From positions 64,328 through 128,327 of the forward strand of contig DUCC01000009.1 of assembly GCA_012959995.1 (NCBI GenBank): DNA of 64,000 nucleotides, read 5' to 3'. The DNA is from Acidimicrobiia bacterium (GTDB lineage: Bacteria; Actinomycetota; Acidimicrobiia; Acidimicrobiales; MedAcidi-G1). Positions 62,913-64,000 of the stretch are shown piece by piece (position 1 is the first letter of the stretch; each line of letters starts with the position of its first letter). Made by a program: the position numbers and the translations under genes. The notes under the pieces were generated by a model. It had not been told where the DNA came from, did no database searches, and was given only the letters and a program-made list of their open reading frames with translations.

Positions 62913-63725
62913 CTAACGGTCCCATACGTTGGTTGCGTTATCGGCCCCCAAAAGCAGGTGCGCTGGACTGTTTTTGTCAATGTGCCCAATAAGCCCCTGA
63001 TAAACGCCGTAGCCGCAGAGTTCTTGCAGGCGAGGGGCAAAGGTTCGCACAAGTTCTTGCGAGAGGCCCAACTGCTGATTTTCTTGTTGGCGAATCCAGC
63101 CGGCGCAGTAATTCATGGCGATGCCTACCCTGGTCTGGGCACTCTGGTTGGCTCCGCCCCCATGCCACAGGCTGCCGTGCCATATCAAGACACTGCCCGC
63201 CGACATCTCTGCCGGAATGGTCGCATAAGCCTCTCCGAAATTAGGGGAATGGTCGACAAGGTGTGATCCTGGGACTAATCGAGTGGCGCCATTTTCTTCG
63301 GTGAAATCCGTTAAAGCCCACATGGAGTTGCACACCGTAGAAACATGCGGCTTGGCTAGGGGGTGTAGTTGGTCGTCGGCATGAATGGGCTGAGGGGCCT
63401 CCCCGGGGTCAATGGCAACAGAAGATAAAGAAGAAATGAGGCAGCCTTGGTCGAGCACCTCTTCGACCAAGGGCAGCACCGCAGAATGCACAGGAATTTG
63501 TGACCAAAGGGGGCCGTGGCTTAGCAAGTTGTAGACGCGCCGGGTTTGATTGCCTTCAAAGCGGTTTCGAGCGGGTCGGGTATTGAGTTCTCTTTCAATT
63601 CGTCCGAGGTCTTCTAATAACTCTTGGGCCAAACCAGAAGAAAAAACGTTCTCAACAATGGTGTAACCGTCGCGTTCTATCCGGGCAAGGTGGCCAACTG
63701 TTGCCCCACCCGCCTCGGTGGGCAA
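62913..63725 (-). CDS. phytanoyl-CoA dioxygenase (PhyH) family protein
   Basis: A 270-residue Fe(II)/2-oxoglutarate oxygenase. The triad is His115-x-Asp117 (IHADDQ) and His188 (SLWHGGGANQS), and Arg199 is positioned for 2-oxoglutarate. ENGATRLVPGSHL is a family motif. It probably hydroxylates a lipid or other small molecule. The start is a TTG two bases after the stop of the acyl-CoA dehydrogenase gene, which points to an operon on this strand. It is distinct from the PhyH protein at 42.5 kb. Confidence 0.83.
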   Translation of the reverse strand: MPTEAGGATVGHLARIERDGYTIVENVFSSGLAQELLEDLGRIERELNTRPARNRFEGNQTRRVYNLLSHGPLWSQIPVHSAVLPLVEEVLDQGCLISSLSSVAIDPGEAPQPIHADDQLHPLAKPHVSTVCNSMWALTDFTEENGATRLVPGSHLVDHSPNFGEAYATIPAEMSAGSVLIWHGSLWHGGGANQSAQTRVGIAMNYCAGWIRQQENQQLGLSQELVRTFAPRLQELCGYGVYQGLIGHIDKNSPAHLLLGADNATNVWDR

Positions 63726-63727
63726 GG

Positions 63728-64000
63728 CTAAACCCGGGGCTCTTTGGGAAGCCCAAGCACCATTTCACCAACGATGTTGCGCTGCACCTGCGACGTGCCG
63801 GCATAAATGGTGCCGGCTCGAGCATTGTAGAACGCCCCCACCCAAGAGGTCGAAGAGTTGGGTGAACCGGTCCAGTCGCCATGGAATGCTCGTCCACGCC
63901 ATGAACCAGTAGGGGTCATGGCTTCGGCGCCCAAAATGTCTACCGCTAATTCAGTCATACGTTTGTGATACTCAGACCAGTACAACTTAAAGGTGGATTC
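63728..64000 (-). CDS. acyl-CoA dehydrogenase, C-terminal part (partial)
   Basis: The reading frame is open to the window edge. The 90 visible residues include YWSEYHKRMTELAVDILG and GTIYAGTSQVQRNIVGEMVLGLPKEPR, the C-terminal signature of acyl-CoA dehydrogenases with the FAD-binding QRNI segment. The active-site region lies outside the window. It is followed within two bases by the PhyH gene, so they are probably co-transcribed. Confidence 0.88.
   Translation of the reverse strand, partial: ESTFKLYWSEYHKRMTELAVDILGAEAMTPTGSWRGRAFHGDWTGSPNSSTSWVGAFYNARAGTIYAGTSQVQRNIVGEMVLGLPKEPRV

Overview
The window looks like a chromosomal segment of a high-to-moderate-GC actinobacterium, most likely an uncultivated or marine member of the Acidimicrobiia (inference). 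The arguments are the pdtaR-polA-rpsA-coaE-uvrB-uvrA order shared with mycobacteria, a group II truncated haemoglobin, an ANTAR regulator, the rapZ-gap-pgk-tpiA-secG block, and many genes with a -10-like TAnnnT hexamer 6-7 bases before the start codon (leaderless mRNAs). Unlike Streptomyces and Mycobacterium it carries a separate trpF. Genes are packed tightly: 4-base start/stop overlaps are common, and several tail-to-tail pairs share a palindromic stop tetranucleotide. No gene-free stretch exceeds about 300 bases.

Layout. 1-5.1 kb: end of hisC, then hisB-hisH-hisA-hisF, a GroES-like gene, hisI and trpE. 5.1-7.2 kb: a two-component system on the opposite strand. 7.3-11.1 kb: trpC-trpF-trpB-trpA and a truncated haemoglobin. 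11.3-15.6 kb: HU, fabZ, and a reverse-strand fatty-acid cluster fabD-fabG-acpP-fabF. 15.76-27.3 kb: tRNA-Leu(CAA), a coiled-coil protein, an ANTAR regulator, polA, a methyltransferase, rpsA, coaE, uvrB, uvrA. 27.4-36.5 kb: nadA, uvrC, an EamA transporter, a methyltransferase, rapZ, gap (with a lysine/alanine-rich tail), pgk, tpiA, secG.

36.5-64 kb is accessory and more fluid. A hydrolase gene is followed by a secreted-protein/membrane-protein pair and then a decayed copy of the hydrolase 3' end, next to a tRNA-Leu with an AAG anticodon. After this come a truncated FAD oxidoreductase of foreign composition and a truncated, frameshifted amidohydrolase, joined end to end. Carbonic anhydrase and a catabolic group follow (Asp/Glu-racemase-like enzyme, PhyH dioxygenase, M24 hydrolase, RidA, class V aminotransferase, CrtI-like oxidoreductase). 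Next is an ArsR-controlled divergent sulfur/PLP module (ArsR-MalY one way, AhpD-like and CysK-like the other), an acyl-CoA dehydrogenase, an RNA uracil methyltransferase, a broken vapBC remnant, a phosphoesterase and a URO-D-like protein. The window ends with a TetR-flanked operon: arylsulfatase, haloalkane dehalogenase, SRPBCC protein, and a sulfatase fused to a DJ-1/PfpI domain, followed by a second PhyH dioxygenase and an acyl-CoA dehydrogenase.

How it fits together: the first 36 kb is anabolic and housekeeping (His, Trp, fatty acids, DNA repair, translation, glycolysis). The last 27 kb reads as acquired catabolic capacity for sulfated, halogenated or modified organic compounds, with recombination scars. 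No CRISPR array, complete insertion sequence, rRNA or replication origin was seen.
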